Source: Geobacter sp. AOG2
GTDB lineage: Bacteria; Desulfobacterota; Desulfuromonadia; Geobacterales; Pseudopelobacteraceae
Assembly (NCBI RefSeq): GCF_019972295.1
Contig: NZ_BLJA01000001.1
Coordinates: 3,193,574-3,257,573 of the forward strand
Reading direction: 5' to 3'
DNA: 64,000 nucleotides
Part shown: piece after piece, positions 45,590 through 55,796 of the stretch
Layout: each line of letters opens with the position of its first letter
Position numbering within the stretch: the stretch's first letter is position 1
The notes under the pieces: model-generated
Database searches by the model: none
What the model saw: only the letters and a program-made list of their open reading frames with translations
Told to the model about the DNA's origin: nothing
Program-made: the position numbers and the translations under genes

Positions 45590-47035
45590 TTAGTACATGG
45601 TCTCCAGCACCTTGATGTGGATCCTGCCGATGATGGCGACGATCGGCGCCATGTCCTCCGGTAGATGCCCTTCCAGCAGCTTCAGGTGAGTCGGGTCAGC
45701 CGGCACTTGGTCGTAGGTCGGATCAACGGCCACCCATCGACCATTCAGCAGGCTCTCGGCCCAGCTATGATAGAGGAACCCTTTGCCGTCCAGATAAACC
45801 AGCCCCGATACGAAACGGGTCGGGATGCCGGCCGCCCGGGCCAGTGCCGTGTAGAGACGAGCATGGGTCTGGCAGTTGCCGGTGCGGGATTTGAGGCTGG
45901 CAACAGCCCCCCCCCCATCCTCTACTGTGTCGCGCATCCAGTCCGATGTCCATGATACCAGGGCCTTGACGATCTCCTGAGGTTCTTTCCTGCCGTCCGC
46001 AACGTCCTTGGCCTTGGCGACAATCTCCGGCGCATCTGACTCGATTTTCTCTGCCGGCTTCAGGTAGTTCTCACGGCTAACAGACTCTTTGGCTTGGGCC
46101 GTCTTTGCAACCGCCTGTCCCGTTTTGACTATGATCCTGCCTTCGCCGCCCCTCTCCACGGTCTGTCCCCCCTCCTGCAGGAGCGGCAGGCTATCGTTCC
46201 AACCGCTGATTTCCACGCTGAGGCCGGTCAGTTTCTTGGAATCAGCGATGGGCGGTTCGGCCCGCACCAGACTGAAATCATAGATCAGATCCTTCTTGGC
46301 CAGCGCCACGCCACCCACGAACGAACCGAGTTGCTTGGGGTCTTCGGCCCTGGTGATCACCAGGCCCTCGCGTACCGATTCCAAGAGCGTATTACCCTTG
46401 TCGTCCACCCAGATATCGTTGTTGACGAAGGGGTACAGGTTGTTGCGCAGCTTGAGGGCCGGTTGGGAATCGGGTGTTTTTCCCTCCCCCAGAACACTGA
46501 TTCTGACTTCCTTCACCTTGACCTCTTCCGGGTCAAAGGACAAGATGGTATAGGATCTGCCGGTGGAGACGTCATGCATCAGGGGATAGAGATTGAGAGC
46601 CGGTCCGGGGTAGACCTCGCCTTTGCATTTGAGCTGTTTCTCCGTAGTTTTGCCGTTGATCACGCTTTTTATGCGGATGATGTTGCCACTGACCCTGCCG
46701 GAGATGCGTGAGGCGGTACCGTTGATAGCCTGCTCCACCTCGAAGGAGCGAAGTGCGAGACTTTTTCCCACCAGATAGGTTTCCCGCGTCGCCGACTCCT
46801 TGGAAAATCCCATGACTTTCATGCGCGTGCTTCCGTCACCCTCCATCAGGTAGCCGTCGGGGGTTTCGGAGATTACCTGGCGATAGAAGCCGACCCGTTC
46901 GTTATCCACGTAGATCCCGAACCAACGTTCCGAAAGCGGCGGCTTGTCCAGTTTCTTGAACAGGGCGGCTGTGGCCGGGAATGCAGCGGACAGGGTGAGG
47001 ATTATGACAATAAGTGCACGGAGAATAATTCTCAT
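45590..47035 (-). CDS. Exported transglutaminase-like protein
   Basis: 481 residues. A signal peptide (about 1-23) is followed by a long beta-rich N-terminal region of unknown fold. The transglutaminase-like core lies in the last 130 residues: Cys in RTGNCQTHARLYTALARAAG, His in GFLYHSWAESLLNGRW and Asp in VAVDPTYDQVPAD form the catalytic triad of this papain-like superfamily. Bacterial members are often proteases or amidases of the envelope. It stands alone; the upstream neighbour is 238 bases away. It converges with the HyfG-like gene. Confidence 0.85.
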   Translation of the reverse strand: MRIILRALIVIILTLSAAFPATAALFKKLDKPPLSERWFGIYVDNERVGFYRQVISETPDGYLMEGDGSTRMKVMGFSKESATRETYLVGKSLALRSFEVEQAINGTASRISGRVSGNIIRIKSVINGKTTEKQLKCKGEVYPGPALNLYPLMHDVSTGRSYTILSFDPEEVKVKEVRISVLGEGKTPDSQPALKLRNNLYPFVNNDIWVDDKGNTLLESVREGLVITRAEDPKQLGSFVGGVALAKKDLIYDFSLVRAEPPIADSKKLTGLSVEISGWNDSLPLLQEGGQTVERGGEGRIIVKTGQAVAKTAQAKESVSRENYLKPAEKIESDAPEIVAKAKDVADGRKEPQEIVKALVSWTSDWMRDTVEDGGGAVASLKSRTGNCQTHARLYTALARAAGIPTRFVSGLVYLDGKGFLYHSWAESLLNGRWVAVDPTYDQVPADPTHLKLLEGHLPEDMAPIVAIIGRIHIKVLETMY

Positions 47036-47273
47036 GAATACTCCTTTTGAAGAGACGGGTGCCGGTTGCTACGCTCAGGAGTGACGGGTGGTTTGTGACC
47101 CGGGTTGCAACGAAAGGCATAATCGGCGCAGGATATGAATAAAAGACGGAAGAAATTTCCAATTGGTTACAACAGACTCACCAGATCGTTATAAAGTGTA
47201 TTTCCATTCTCGTGCCCCTGTTAATTTGCGGTGATTTTTAGCGCATTCCACGTCTATCAGGTGACGAAAAAGG
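47036..47273 (-). other. Intergenic region upstream of the transglutaminase-like gene
   Basis: 238 bases. AAAGGAG precedes the transglutaminase start. I compared it by eye with the c-di-GMP/cGAMP GEMM riboswitch pattern common in Geobacter and found no match. No repeat or terminator is evident. Confidence 0.3.
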
Positions 47274-47480
47274 TCATTCGGTGAAAAAAGGGGTTTTCTC
47301 GGCTTCTGGATGTGGTTCGGTGCTCTTCAGCCGGCATTGATCCGTGGCAGTACCGCCGTCTTTTTCAGCATTGGTCTGGCGCACCAGCGTGGCTGCACAG
47401 GCCAGCAACTCATCCCTGCCCGCAGGGGTCAACCTGCGGTATTCAGCGACCAGTCGTTGTTCATCGAGTGTAAGATCCAT
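47274..47480 (-). CDS. Small hypothetical protein
   Basis: 68 residues, cytoplasmic. The N-terminal helix pair (LDEQRLVAEYRRLTPAGRDE) resembles the short linker/helix found after XRE-type helix-turn-helix domains (Y-R-x-L-x-x-x-G-R-x-E-L-L). The DNA-binding part is absent; the C-terminal half is low-complexity and charged. A clear AAGGAG stands at good distance before the ATG, which is the main support that it is a gene. It might be a remnant of a longer regulator. Confidence 0.5.
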   Translation of the reverse strand: MDLTLDEQRLVAEYRRLTPAGRDELLACAATLVRQTNAEKDGGTATDQCRLKSTEPHPEAEKTPFFTE

Positions 47481-47569
47481 ATAACTGTTCTCCTTCTGAT
47501 CGTGTCAGGTGTGCTGTACGGGGGTTGTGGCATGGCGTGCCGTTTTGACAGACACTGAGCGAAGTCCAC

Positions 47570-48496
47570 TCAAGGGGCGGGGGTGAGGTATTCCACCCGG
47601 TTTCGACCATTGGCCTTGGCCCGGTAGAGTGCGTCGTCGGCCATCTTGATGAAGGTGTCAACTGTTGTACCGTCGGGTGTCGGCAGTGTGGCGATACCCA
47701 TGCTGACGGTAATTGACAGGGGAGCCAGCGCCCCGTTGAATTTGGTCGCCTGGACTGATTGGCGAACACGCTCGGCAACGAACAGCGCCTCCTTAAGCAT
47801 AGCATCCGGCAAGAGGGCGACGAATTCTTCGCCGCCGTAGCGGGCGGCGATGTCGTAACTGCGGAGTTCCTTCTGGAGTTGGAGTGCCACCTTGTTCAGC
47901 ACCACATCGCCCTGCAGGTGGCCGTAGGTATCGTTGACCTTTTTGAAGTGGTCGATGTCGAGGATGATCAGGGAGAGGTTCCCCCCTTTGCGGAGGCTGC
48001 GCTGGAATTCCTTTTCCAGGGCCTCCATCAAGTAACGGCGGTTGAAGAGGCCGGTCAGATGGTCGGTGTTGGACAGCTCCAGCAGAAGCTCATTGGTTCG
48101 CTTGAGATCGTCCTGCAGGTGTTTGATTTTGAGGTGGATCTTGACCCGCGCCACCAGTTCTTCGGGGTCGAAAGGTTTCGTGATATAGTCGCTGGCGCCT
48201 TGTTCGAGCCCCTTGATCTTTAAATCCCGATCATTCATTCCGGTCAGTATGATGACCGGCACATCCTGCAGATCGGGGCGCGCCTTGATCATATTCAGGA
48301 ATTTGAAGCCATCGATGCGGGGCATCTCCAGATCGCAGAGAATAACGTCCACCGGGGATGAAAGCAGTTTCTTGAACCCCTCCAAGCCATCGTCGGCTTC
48401 GTGATAGCGTGCGAAAAGCTCATGCGATTCAAGTGTATGGATGATGCGCTCGCGGACAGTATCCGAATCGTCTATGATCAAAACGCTGTTGGACAT
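47570..48496 (-). CDS. Response regulator with GGDEF diguanylate cyclase domain
   Basis: 308 residues in the PleD/WspR style. The receiver domain (about 1-120) has the phospho-acceptor in DVILCDLEMPRIDG and Lys in DYITKPFDPEE. The GGDEF domain follows after a short coil (about 140-305), with DIDHFKKVNDTYGHLQGD and the active loop YGGEEFVALLPD. The product inhibition site RSYD lies five residues before GGEEF, so the enzyme should make cyclic di-GMP and be feedback-inhibited. The ATG at 48496 is taken in preference to a TTG 12 codons upstream. It starts 10 bases after the NUDIX gene stop, so it is at the end of that transcript. Confidence 0.93.
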   Translation of the reverse strand: MSNSVLIIDDSDTVRERIIHTLESHELFARYHEADDGLEGFKKLLSSPVDVILCDLEMPRIDGFKFLNMIKARPDLQDVPVIILTGMNDRDLKIKGLEQGASDYITKPFDPEELVARVKIHLKIKHLQDDLKRTNELLLELSNTDHLTGLFNRRYLMEALEKEFQRSLRKGGNLSLIILDIDHFKKVNDTYGHLQGDVVLNKVALQLQKELRSYDIAARYGGEEFVALLPDAMLKEALFVAERVRQSVQATKFNGALAPLSITVSMGIATLPTPDGTTVDTFIKMADDALYRAKANGRNRVEYLTPAP

Positions 48497-48506
48497 GTGG
48501 CTATAT

Positions 48507-49073
48507 TTACCCCAATTCGTCGGCAAACACAATTTCTAAAAATTGAGCCAGAATAGCCGCGGTCAAGCCCCAGATATCATCCCCGCGGAAATCGTAGTGG
48601 CGCACCATGAAGGATTGTCCCTGCCACTGGCGCGGCTCCATGCGCAGGACCGCGGGATCGAGGAAATGGGTGACCGGCGCTTCGATGATGCGTTCGATCT
48701 CACCAGGGTTGACGGCGTAAGGGTAGTCGTCCGGAATGAGGCCAACGAGGGGGGTCACCAGATAATGATGGATGGAGTAGAAATCATCCAGGCTACCCAG
48801 AATCTCCACTTGGGAGGGAGGGATGCCGACCTCCTCCCAGGTTTCGCGCAGGGCTCCCTGTTCCGGTTCTTCCTCTGGGTTGAGAGCGCCGCCGGGAAAC
48901 GATATCTCTCCGCTATGGTGCAGCAGGTGGCCGGTCCGCTTGGTAAAGAGCAAGTGATAGTCGCCATTGCGCAGGAAGAGCGGCAGTAATACCGCGGCAG
49001 GTACCGGCCCGGCCTCCATGGCCCTGCGGCTACGGGCCGCCAGGGCTGCGCGTGCGCGCTCCGGCAGGTCCAT
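48507..49073 (-). CDS. NUDIX hydrolase, CoA pyrophosphatase (NudL)-like
   Basis: 188 residues. The full Nudix box is present: GGALNPEEEPEQGALRETWE followed by EVGI (about residues 62-85). The preceding segment LLHHSGEISFPGG is the extra UPF0035 signature of coenzyme-A diphosphatases. It begins directly after rpe (stop and start adjacent) and runs to 10 bases before the GGDEF gene. Confidence 0.9.
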   Translation of the reverse strand: MDLPERARAALAARSRRAMEAGPVPAAVLLPLFLRNGDYHLLFTKRTGHLLHHSGEISFPGGALNPEEEPEQGALRETWEEVGIPPSQVEILGSLDDFYSIHHYLVTPLVGLIPDDYPYAVNPGEIERIIEAPVTHFLDPAVLRMEPRQWQGQSFMVRHYDFRGDDIWGLTAAILAQFLEIVFADELG

Positions 49074-49739
49074 CTAAAGAAGCGGTTCCCTGGTCAGGCG
49101 CTTCATCTCGGCAATGGTGGCGGCGTAGTCAGGGCTGCCGAATACGGCGCTGCCGGCCACGAAGACATCAGCGCCGGCATGGGCGATGCGGGCGATATTG
49201 GAGGTCTTGACGCCGCCGTCCACCTCAAGTTCAGCCTCGCCGCCTCGCCGGTCGAGCATGCCGCGCAGGGCCTGGATCTTGGGCAGGCACGCCTCGATGA
49301 AACTCTGGCCGCCGAAACCGGGGTTGACGGTCATCAACAGTACCAGATCCAGGTCGGCAATCACATACTCCAGAACATTGAGCGGCGTGGCGGGGTTGAG
49401 GGACACGCCGGCCTTTTTGCCCAAGGACCGGATCAACTGCACGGTGCGGTGCAGATGGTGGACCGCCTCGGCATGCACCACGATGATGTCGGCCCCGGCG
49501 GCGGCGAAGTCCGGGATGTAGTGGTCGGGGTTTTCGATCATCAAGTGCACGTCCAGCGGCAGGCTGGTCACCCGGCGTGCCGCCTCCACAATCAGCGGGC
49601 CGATGGTGATATTGGGGACAAAGTGGCCGTCCATGACGTCGATATGGATGTAGTCTGCACCGGCAGCCTCCACGGCGCGGATTTCGTCGCCGAGGCGGGA
49701 AAAGTCGGCCGAGAGGATGGATGGGGCGATTTTTTTCAT
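49074..49739 (-). CDS. rpe: Ribulose-phosphate 3-epimerase
   Basis: 221 residues. TIM-barrel enzyme of the pentose phosphate pathway interconverting ribulose-5-phosphate and xylulose-5-phosphate. It has the start [19 protein letters not shown], the metal-binding [13 protein letters not shown], and the phosphate loop [13 protein letters not shown]. The ATG at 49739 is the family start; the longer frame to 49784 lies in a repeat-containing gap. It follows rsmB after about 150 bases. Confidence 0.96.
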   Translation of the reverse strand: MKKIAPSILSADFSRLGDEIRAVEAAGADYIHIDVMDGHFVPNITIGPLIVEAARRVTSLPLDVHLMIENPDHYIPDFAAAGADIIVVHAEAVHHLHRTVQLIRSLGKKAGVSLNPATPLNVLEYVIADLDLVLLMTVNPGFGGQSFIEACLPKIQALRGMLDRRGGEAELEVDGGVKTSNIARIAHAGADVFVAGSAVFGSPDYAATIAEMKRLTREPLL

Positions 49740-49763
49740 AGGTAAAACTCCGGATTCATTTTT

Positions 49764-49877
49764 GCCACGGAACCTCAGAGACACAGGCGGGAAGCCAAAA
49801 AAGGATTAGGGGGTGATTATCCGATCGGCCCTGCTGTGTCGCCTTGTCTGTTCTCTATGTTCCCGTGCCTCCGTGGC
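49764..49877. repeat. Inverted repeat between rsmB and rpe
   Basis: GCCACGGA at 49764-49771 and TCCGTGGC at 49870-49877 form perfect outer arms. The flanking words CTCAGAGACACAG and TTCTCTATGTTCCCGTGC match more loosely. The type GCCACGGAGGCAC... is a common intergenic palindrome in this group. The element fills the gap between two genes of one operon. Confidence 0.6.
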
Positions 49878-49890
49878 GGATTTTTTATGA

Positions 49891-51249
49891 CTATGACTTT
49901 CGCAGCCGCGCCGCGAAGAAACCGTCCATGCCGTGGCGGTGGGGCCAGGCGCGGAACATCCCCGCGGCAGTGAAAAGTTCCCGATAGTTCGGAAAAAGTT
50001 CGTTCAGGTTTTCTAGCACATAATTGGGGTGGCGTGAAAGGAAATCCTGCACCACCTCTTCGTTCTCCTCCCGGGAGGTGGAACAGGTGGAATAGATGAG
50101 AGTCCCGCCGTCTTTTACCATGGTCGCCGTATTGGCGCACATGGCCTTCTGGGCGGCGGCAAGCCGCAGGATGTCGTCCGGCGTGAGCCGCCACTTGGCC
50201 TCAGGGTTGCGGCGGATGACCCCCAGGCCGGAACAAGGGGCGTCCAGAAGGACCCGGTCGAAGGTCCCTGTGGGCAATGTCTCGGGGCGGTGCAGGTCGG
50301 CGGTGGCGACGGCAAGACAGTCGATGCCCAGTCGTTGGGCCGCCTCCCGGACCACCGGAAGCTTGGCGCGGGATATGTCTGTGGCCAGCAGTTCGCCGCG
50401 GTTTGCCAGCAACTGTGCCAGGTGAGTCGCCTTGCCTCCGGGGGCGGCGCAGCAGTCCAACACCCGTTCCCCGGGCTGCGGGTCCAGGAGCAGTGCAACC
50501 ATCTGGGACGCCTCGTCCTGCACGGCGAACAGGCCCTCCCGGTAGCCGGGCAGGGTGGGGAGCTGGTGTCTCCCCTCCACCTGGATGCCGTGAGGGGAGT
50601 GAGCGCAGGGGGTCGCGGACACACCACTCTCGGTGAAAAGGCGGAGCAACTCGTCCCGCGTCGTCCGCAGGGTATTGGCACGCAATGTTAGAGGTGGCTG
50701 CCGGGACGACGCCTCGGCCAAGGCCTCCGCTTCCGGGAGATCGAGTTGGTCGAGCCACTGGGTAACGAGCCATTCCGGCTGGGAGTGCCGGGCGGCAATG
50801 GAGGCGCCCGGGTTTGAGGCGGGATCGGGAAAGGTGAGATCGTTCTTGCGGCGCAGGTAATTGCGCAGCACGGCGTTGATCAGGCCGCCGGCTCGCGGGA
50901 CCAACTCCTTGGCCAGGTTGACCGACTCGTTGACGGCGGCGGATTCGGGTATCCGGTCCAGGCAGGCAAGTTGGTACAGCCCCAGGCGCAGGATCGTCAG
51001 GGCCTGGGGCTGGAGCGTGTCAAGGGGCTTGTCGAGGAGTTGCGCCAGGATGTGGTCGAGGCTGCCCCGGCGGCGGAGCACGCCAAAGACCAACTCCGGG
51101 AACAGTCCCCTGTCCGGTCCGGTCAGGTGGCCTTTCTCCAGTTCTCGGTCGATGAGCCGGTCGGCGAAGCCCCCCTCCTTGGCAATGCGGAGCAAGACCT
51201 GGCAGGCAGATTGACGGGGGTTTGCGGTGACGGTAACCCGGCCGCTCAA
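49891..51249 (-). CDS. rsmB: 16S rRNA (cytosine-967-C5)-methyltransferase
   Basis: 452 residues. An N-terminal NusB-like helical domain (about 1-140) is followed by a SAM-dependent methyltransferase with [37 protein letters not shown] and the catalytic [15 protein letters not shown]. This combination defines RsmB (Sun/Fmu). It overlaps htpX by four bases upstream (ATGA) and stands before rpe, an order often found in Geobacter. Confidence 0.95.
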   Translation of the reverse strand: MSGRVTVTANPRQSACQVLLRIAKEGGFADRLIDRELEKGHLTGPDRGLFPELVFGVLRRRGSLDHILAQLLDKPLDTLQPQALTILRLGLYQLACLDRIPESAAVNESVNLAKELVPRAGGLINAVLRNYLRRKNDLTFPDPASNPGASIAARHSQPEWLVTQWLDQLDLPEAEALAEASSRQPPLTLRANTLRTTRDELLRLFTESGVSATPCAHSPHGIQVEGRHQLPTLPGYREGLFAVQDEASQMVALLLDPQPGERVLDCCAAPGGKATHLAQLLANRGELLATDISRAKLPVVREAAQRLGIDCLAVATADLHRPETLPTGTFDRVLLDAPCSGLGVIRRNPEAKWRLTPDDILRLAAAQKAMCANTATMVKDGGTLIYSTCSTSREENEEVVQDFLSRHPNYVLENLNELFPNYRELFTAAGMFRAWPHRHGMDGFFAARLRKS

Positions 51250-52100
51250 AAGCTGTGTGTCCGCGACATGTCCTGCAAGCGCGCCACCCGCTCGGTGATG
51301 GGCGGATGGGTGGAGAAGAGCGTCATCAGGCCGCCGCCGGTCAGGGGATTGACGATGAACATATGGGCCGTGGCCGCATTGCTCTCCATGGGGATACGTT
51401 GGTTGGCCATTTCCAGTTTTTGCAGGGCGCTGGCCAGGGAGAGCGGGTTGCCGGAGATGCTTGCTCCGCCGGCATCGGCGCCGAATTCCCGCGACCGGGA
51501 GATGGCCATCTGCACCAACATGGCAGCAATGGGGGCCAGGATAGCCATGAAGAGCATGCCGAAGACGCCGCCCCCCTCGTCGTCATCCCGTCGGCCGCCG
51601 CCGAAGATGGCAGCCCATTGGGCCATCTGGGCCAGGTAGGTGATCGCCCCGGCAAAGGTGGCAGCAATGGAGGAGATGAGGATGTCCCGGTTCTTGACGT
51701 GGGTCAGTTCATGGGCCATGACGCCGGCCAGTTCATCATCCCCCAGAATGCGCATGATGCCGGTGGTGGCGGCTACGGCGGCATGTTCCGGATTGCGGCC
51801 GGTGGCAAAGGCGTTTGGGGTGTCGGAATCGATCAGGTACACCTTGGGCATGGGTAGGTTGGCTCGCTGGGCCAAGCGGCGTACGATCCCGTAAAAACGC
51901 GGGTCATCCGTCTCTTCGATCTGGCGGGCGCCGTACATGGAGAGAACCATCTTGTCCGAAAACCAGTAGGAGAAGAAGTTCATTCCGGCAGCCAGCAGAA
52001 AGGCCATGGTCATGCCGCCCCTTCCCCCCAATGCCCCCCCGATGGTCACCAGGAGGACGGTCAGAAGTCCCATGAGAAAGGTGGTTTTCAACATATTCAT
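51246..52100 (-). CDS. htpX: HtpX membrane zinc metalloprotease
   Basis: 284 residues. Two N-terminal membrane spans are followed by the zinc motif [12 protein letters not shown] (about residue 126), two more spans after it, and the third ligand Glu in [14 protein letters not shown]. HtpX degrades damaged membrane proteins together with FtsH. GCGAGG precedes the ATG at 52100. It is the first gene of the htpX-rsmB-rpe-NUDIX-GGDEF set and is divergent from ndk. Confidence 0.95.
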   Translation of the reverse strand: MNMLKTTFLMGLLTVLLVTIGGALGGRGGMTMAFLLAAGMNFFSYWFSDKMVLSMYGARQIEETDDPRFYGIVRRLAQRANLPMPKVYLIDSDTPNAFATGRNPEHAAVAATTGIMRILGDDELAGVMAHELTHVKNRDILISSIAATFAGAITYLAQMAQWAAIFGGGRRDDDEGGGVFGMLFMAILAPIAAMLVQMAISRSREFGADAGGASISGNPLSLASALQKLEMANQRIPMESNAATAHMFIVNPLTGGGLMTLFSTHPPITERVARLQDMSRTHSF

Positions 52101-52218
52101 CTGAGTACCTCGCAACGTTCATAGATAGGCAGGTCAATCTTGTCTAACTTATAATAATCATTGCCGCTGAAAAGCGCAAGGGGAGGGCGGTCGCGGGCGG
52201 CCTAACAGGCTAAAAAAC

Positions 52219-52248
52219 TTGACAAGTGCGCTGCGGCGATGCTATCTA
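52219..52248 (+). promoter_or_regulatory. Promoter of ndk
   Basis: TTGACA at 52219-52224, 18-base spacer and TATCTA at 52243-52248 preceded by TGC (extended -10). The leader to the ATG is about 28 bases. The same GATGCTATCTA -10 block occurs at the promoter at 57281. Confidence 0.7.
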
Positions 52249-52283
52249 ACCAATTCACATTTTTGAGACTATCGGAGGAGACA

Positions 52284-52697
52284 ATGGAACGTACATTTGC
52301 CATCATCAAGCCGGATGCCGTTGAGCGCAAGCTGGCCGGAAAAATTCTGGACAGGATCGAGGCCAACGGCTTCGCGATTCGCGGCATGAAGAAGATCAAG
52401 ATGACCCGTGAGCAGGCTGAAGGCTTCTACTATGTGCACAAGGAGCGCCCCTTCTTCAACGACCTGTGCGCCTTCATGTCCCGCAGCCCGGTGATCGTGC
52501 TCTGCCTGGAGAAGGAAAACGCCATTGCCGACTGGCGTACCCTGATGGGCGCCACCAACCCGGCCAATGCCGAGGCTGGCACCATCCGCAAGGATTTCGC
52601 CATCAACATCGAGGAAAACTCGGCCCACGGTTCCGATGCGCCCGAAACGGCCGCCTTCGAGATCCCTTACTTCTTCAACGCGTTTGAACTGGTGTAA
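52284..52697 (+). CDS. ndk: Nucleoside diphosphate kinase
   Basis: 137 residues. Transfers the terminal phosphate from ATP to nucleoside diphosphates via a phosphohistidine. [19 protein letters not shown] at the start and the active-site His in [16 protein letters not shown] (about His115) are diagnostic. Start at 52284 behind CGGAGGAG; the frame is open upstream but no other start is in place. Monocistronic, with its own promoter and terminator. Confidence 0.97.
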   Translation: MERTFAIIKPDAVERKLAGKILDRIEANGFAIRGMKKIKMTREQAEGFYYVHKERPFFNDLCAFMSRSPVIVLCLEKENAIADWRTLMGATNPANAEAGTIRKDFAINIEENSAHGSDAPETAAFEIPYFFNAFELV

Positions 52698-52721
52698 GTC
52701 CCCTTTCCCCTGAAGCAGTTG

Positions 52722-52751
52722 AAAAAGGCCCTTCGTTTGAAGGGCCTTTTT
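52722..52751. terminator. Terminator shared by ndk and miaA
   Basis: AAAAAGGCCCTT, loop CGTTTG, AAGGGCCTTTTT: a 12-bp perfect stem with A and T runs on both sides. It is 24 bases after the ndk stop and two bases beyond the end of the convergent miaA gene. Confidence 0.93.
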
Positions 52752-52753
52752 CG

Positions 52754-53797
52754 TTACCGATGCTCCCATATCATTTTTTGCGCCTCGGCCAGTGGATCAC
52801 CCGCCCCGTCCACCCAGTGGATGACCACCCCATTTTTCTCCATCCTGCGAAACCAAGTTTCCTGGCGCTTGGCAAAGTCGTGAATGGCGCTGTTCAGCTT
52901 CTGAAAAAGGTCGTTCCGCGTCAGTTCCCCCCGCAAAAAAGCGCCCACGAAACGGTACTCCAGACCGTAGTAATCCAGACGCTCCCAGGCGATTCCCCCA
53001 TCGTGGAGTCGTTGGACCTCCTCGACCATGCCGCCGGCCAGCCTTTGTCTGAGACGCTCCGTTATCCTGCGCCGCAATTCGGACCGCTCCCAGCGGATGC
53101 CGATCACCAGGGGCCGGATAGAGGGGAGCGGCTCCGGTTCCGTGTGCCTCACCTGTTCGTGGCGGGCGATCTCGATGGCGCGGATGGTGCGTTGCCGGTC
53201 CCCCAGATCGGTGCTGTTGTGCTGTCCCGGCCGCAGGCCCCGCAGCAGGTCCGCCAGTTCGGTGTCGCTCCTGGCGGCCAACTCCGCCCGCAGGGCTTCG
53301 TCCTCGGGCACCTCCACCAACCGGTAACCACGCAGGGCCGCGTCCAGGTACATGCCGGTGCCGCCGCACAAAAGCGGCAGGCGGCCGCGGGCGGTGATCC
53401 CCTCGAACGCCTCGATGTACAGGCGCTGGAAGGCGAACACGCTGAACTCCTGGCCGGCGTCCAGGATATCGATCAGGTGACAGGGGATTGCGCCGTACTC
53501 GTGCAGGTCCTTGCCGGAGCCGATATCCATGCCGCGGAATACCTGGCGCGAGTCGGCCGAGATGATCTCGCCGTTCAACTCCCCGGCCAGGGCCACGGCC
53601 AGCCGGGTCTTGCCCGAGGCGGTGGGGCCTAAGATGGTGAGGAGGTTGAAGGCGGGTTGTTGAAAAACAGCCGTCTCGCCGCCGTCCTCAAAAGTCTTTT
53701 CGTGCGTCCTCAGGGCCTTTTCCGGATACGACGATCTGGCCATTTTTGAACAACCTGGGCTTTTCGATAGGTTGCTGGGGAAAGGGGCGTCAGTCAT
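52754..53797 (-). CDS. miaA: tRNA dimethylallyltransferase with a repeat-derived N-terminal extension
   Basis: 347 residues in the open frame. Adds a dimethylallyl group to A37 of tRNAs reading UNN codons. The core has [17 protein letters not shown] (here about residues 55-70), [18 protein letters not shown] and the later [13 protein letters not shown]. In other MiaA proteins the P-loop lies within about 15 residues of the start. Here about 48 residues precede it, and residues 15-48 are encoded by a family A palindromic element. No in-frame ATG, GTG or TTG stands between the repeat and the P-loop. The ATG at 53797 overlaps the uvrC stop and has GGAGG upstream, so translation probably runs through the element. 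Confidence 0.93.
   Translation of the reverse strand: MTDAPFPSNLSKSPGCSKMARSSYPEKALRTHEKTFEDGGETAVFQQPAFNLLTILGPTASGKTRLAVALAGELNGEIISADSRQVFRGMDIGSGKDLHEYGAIPCHLIDILDAGQEFSVFAFQRLYIEAFEGITARGRLPLLCGGTGMYLDAALRGYRLVEVPEDEALRAELAARSDTELADLLRGLRPGQHNSTDLGDRQRTIRAIEIARHEQVRHTEPEPLPSIRPLVIGIRWERSELRRRITERLRQRLAGGMVEEVQRLHDGGIAWERLDYYGLEYRFVGAFLRGELTRNDLFQKLNSAIHDFAKRQETWFRRMEKNGVVIHWVDGAGDPLAEAQKMIWEHR
53654..53756. repeat. Palindromic element, family A copy 3, inside the 5' end of miaA
   Basis: 103 bases, GGGTTGTTGAAAAACAG to CCATTTTTGAACAACCT; the end inverted repeats are intact and the middle is shorter than in the other two copies (the GTAGC core is lost). It is wholly inside the miaA reading frame with no stop in that frame. 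Confidence 0.88.
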
Positions 53798-55640
53798 TAG
53801 GTGGGTCCTCCCCGTGCAGCCCCGCGAAAACCGTGGCGGCGACGGCCCGGTTCATCCCCGCCACCCCGGCGATCTCCTCCACGCTCGCCTCCTTGAGCCG
53901 TTGCAGGCTGCCGAAGTGTTTGAGCAGGGCGGTGCGCCGCTTGGCGCCGATGCCGGGGATCTGTTCGATACCCGAGGCGACCCCCTCCTTGCCGCGCAGG
54001 GTGCGGTGGTAGCCGATGGCAAAGCGGTGGGCCTCGTCGCGGATGGCCGCCAGAAGCAGCAGCGGGGCCGAGTTCTGGCGCAGCACCACCGGGTTCTTGC
54101 GCCCCGGCAGGAAGACCCGCTCGTCGCTCTTGCTGATGGTGGCCGACTCCGCGTCCCGTTCGGTGCGGCTCTTGGCCAGGGACACCAGGTCGAAGCGTCC
54201 GGCCAGTCCCAATCCGGTTACGATCTCCAGGGCCGCGTTCAACTGGCCGATGCCGCCGTCCACCACCACCAGGTCCGGGAGCCCCTCCTTGGCCACCTTC
54301 TCCTCGCGGAACCGGCGGGAGAAGACCTCGGCCATCATGGCGAAGTCGTCCTGCCCCTGCACGTCGCGGATGCGATAGCGGCGGTAACGGGCCTTGTCGG
54401 CCCTGCCCCCGGAGAAGACGACGCCGCTCCCCACGGAGTGTCGGCCCTGGATGGTGGAGATGTCGTAACACTCGATCCGCTGCGGGATGCGCGCCAGGTG
54501 CAGGCGCTGCCGCAACTCCTCCAGCACCGCTTCGGCCGATGCGGTGGCCTCGTCCCGCTCGCGCAGGGCGGCCGCGGCATTCTTGCCGGCCATCTCCACC
54601 AGCTCCCGTTTGACGCCCCGCTGGGGTCGGACAATGATGACCTTTTTCCCCCTGGCCTCGCCCATCAGTTCTGCCAAGGCTCCAGCCTCCTCGATCTCCA
54701 GCGGCAGCAGGATCTCTGCCGGGATGAAGGCCTCGCCGCCGTAGAACTGGTGCAGGAACGAGGCTACCCCCTCGGCGTCGTCCAATTCCCAGGTCAGGCT
54801 GAACAGGCGGCTGCCGATCAGCACCCCGCCCCGGATGAACAGGAGCGCCACCTCCAGCCGCTTCCCGTCGCGGAAATACCCCACCACATCGCTGTCCCCG
54901 CCGTCCCGCATAACCACCTTCTGTTTTTCCACCGTGACCTCGATGGAGCGCAGCAGGTTGCGCCAGCGGGCCGCCTCTTCGTAGCGCAACGACTCGGCAG
55001 CCTGGGCCATGCGCCGTTTGAATTCCGCCACCAACTGCTTGCCTTTTCCTTCAAGGAACAGGGCGGCACCCTCCACGAGGGCGGCGTAGTCGGCAGCCGA
55101 AATCAGTCCGTGGCAGGGGGCGCTGCATTGGCCGATCTGGTGGTAGAGGCAGGGGCGCTTGCGGGCCTTGCAGGCCTTGAGCGGGTAGTGGCGCAGCGGA
55201 AACATGCGGGTGATCTGGCGCAGCACCTCACGGGCCGCCGAGGCCGATGAATAGGGGCCGAAGTAGCGGGCGCCGTCACGGGGCACCTTGCGCACGATAC
55301 TGAAACGGGGGAACTCCTCCCGCGGGTCGAGGCGCAGGGAAAAGTAGGTCTTGTCGTCTTTCAGGTCCAGGTTGTAGCGGGGATGGTGCTGCTTGATGAG
55401 GGTGTTCTCCAGGAGCAGGGCCTCTTTTTCGGTGTCGGTCAGCATTACCTCGATGTCGACTACCTTGGCCACCAGGAATTTGACGTGGTAGCGCCCATCT
55501 CCGGTCGCGCCGAAATAGGTGCGCACCCGCTGGCGCAGGTTGCGGGCCTTGCCCACGTAGATGATCTCACCTTTGCCGTCGCGCATCAGGTACACGCCGG
55601 GCGAGGTGGGCAGTTGCCGTATCTTGTCTTCCAGGCTCAT
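53790..55640 (-). CDS. uvrC: Excinuclease ABC subunit C
   Basis: 616 residues. Makes both incisions in nucleotide excision repair. It has the GIY-YIG domain ([20 protein letters not shown], about 12-90), a UVR domain near residue 205, the RNase-H-like second nuclease ([18 protein letters not shown]), and a C-terminal helix-hairpin-helix pair ([18 protein letters not shown]). The ribosome site is weak. ATG at 55640 matches the usual family start; 55646 and 55691 are in frame. The stop overlaps the miaA start. Confidence 0.95.
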   Translation of the reverse strand: MSLEDKIRQLPTSPGVYLMRDGKGEIIYVGKARNLRQRVRTYFGATGDGRYHVKFLVAKVVDIEVMLTDTEKEALLLENTLIKQHHPRYNLDLKDDKTYFSLRLDPREEFPRFSIVRKVPRDGARYFGPYSSASAAREVLRQITRMFPLRHYPLKACKARKRPCLYHQIGQCSAPCHGLISAADYAALVEGAALFLEGKGKQLVAEFKRRMAQAAESLRYEEAARWRNLLRSIEVTVEKQKVVMRDGGDSDVVGYFRDGKRLEVALLFIRGGVLIGSRLFSLTWELDDAEGVASFLHQFYGGEAFIPAEILLPLEIEEAGALAELMGEARGKKVIIVRPQRGVKRELVEMAGKNAAAALRERDEATASAEAVLEELRQRLHLARIPQRIECYDISTIQGRHSVGSGVVFSGGRADKARYRRYRIRDVQGQDDFAMMAEVFSRRFREEKVAKEGLPDLVVVDGGIGQLNAALEIVTGLGLAGRFDLVSLAKSRTERDAESATISKSDERVFLPGRKNPVVLRQNSAPLLLLAAIRDEAHRFAIGYHRTLRGKEGVASGIEQIPGIGAKRRTALLKHFGSLQRLKEASVEEIAGVAGMNRAVAATVFAGLHGEDPPND

Positions 55641-55796
55641 GGGCATAATAGTACCGGCATACGTGATGAATGCAAAGCCCAACTTTTGCATCAGTGCTGC
55701 TTAATTTATATGCAAATGCCTAAATAAAGTGCATGTTATTTTCGGGCAGGTGATGCGTGTTTTAATTATAACGAGGTGTTACGCCTGAAAAAGGTT

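Noticed and set aside
47036-47273. GEMM-type cyclic dinucleotide riboswitch before the transglutaminase gene
   Set aside because: Conserved GEMM words and the tetraloop-receptor pair are not found on the minus strand.
53772-55250. 492-residue open frame on the plus strand across uvrC
   Set aside because: Antisense of uvrC, caused by high GC content; no domain.
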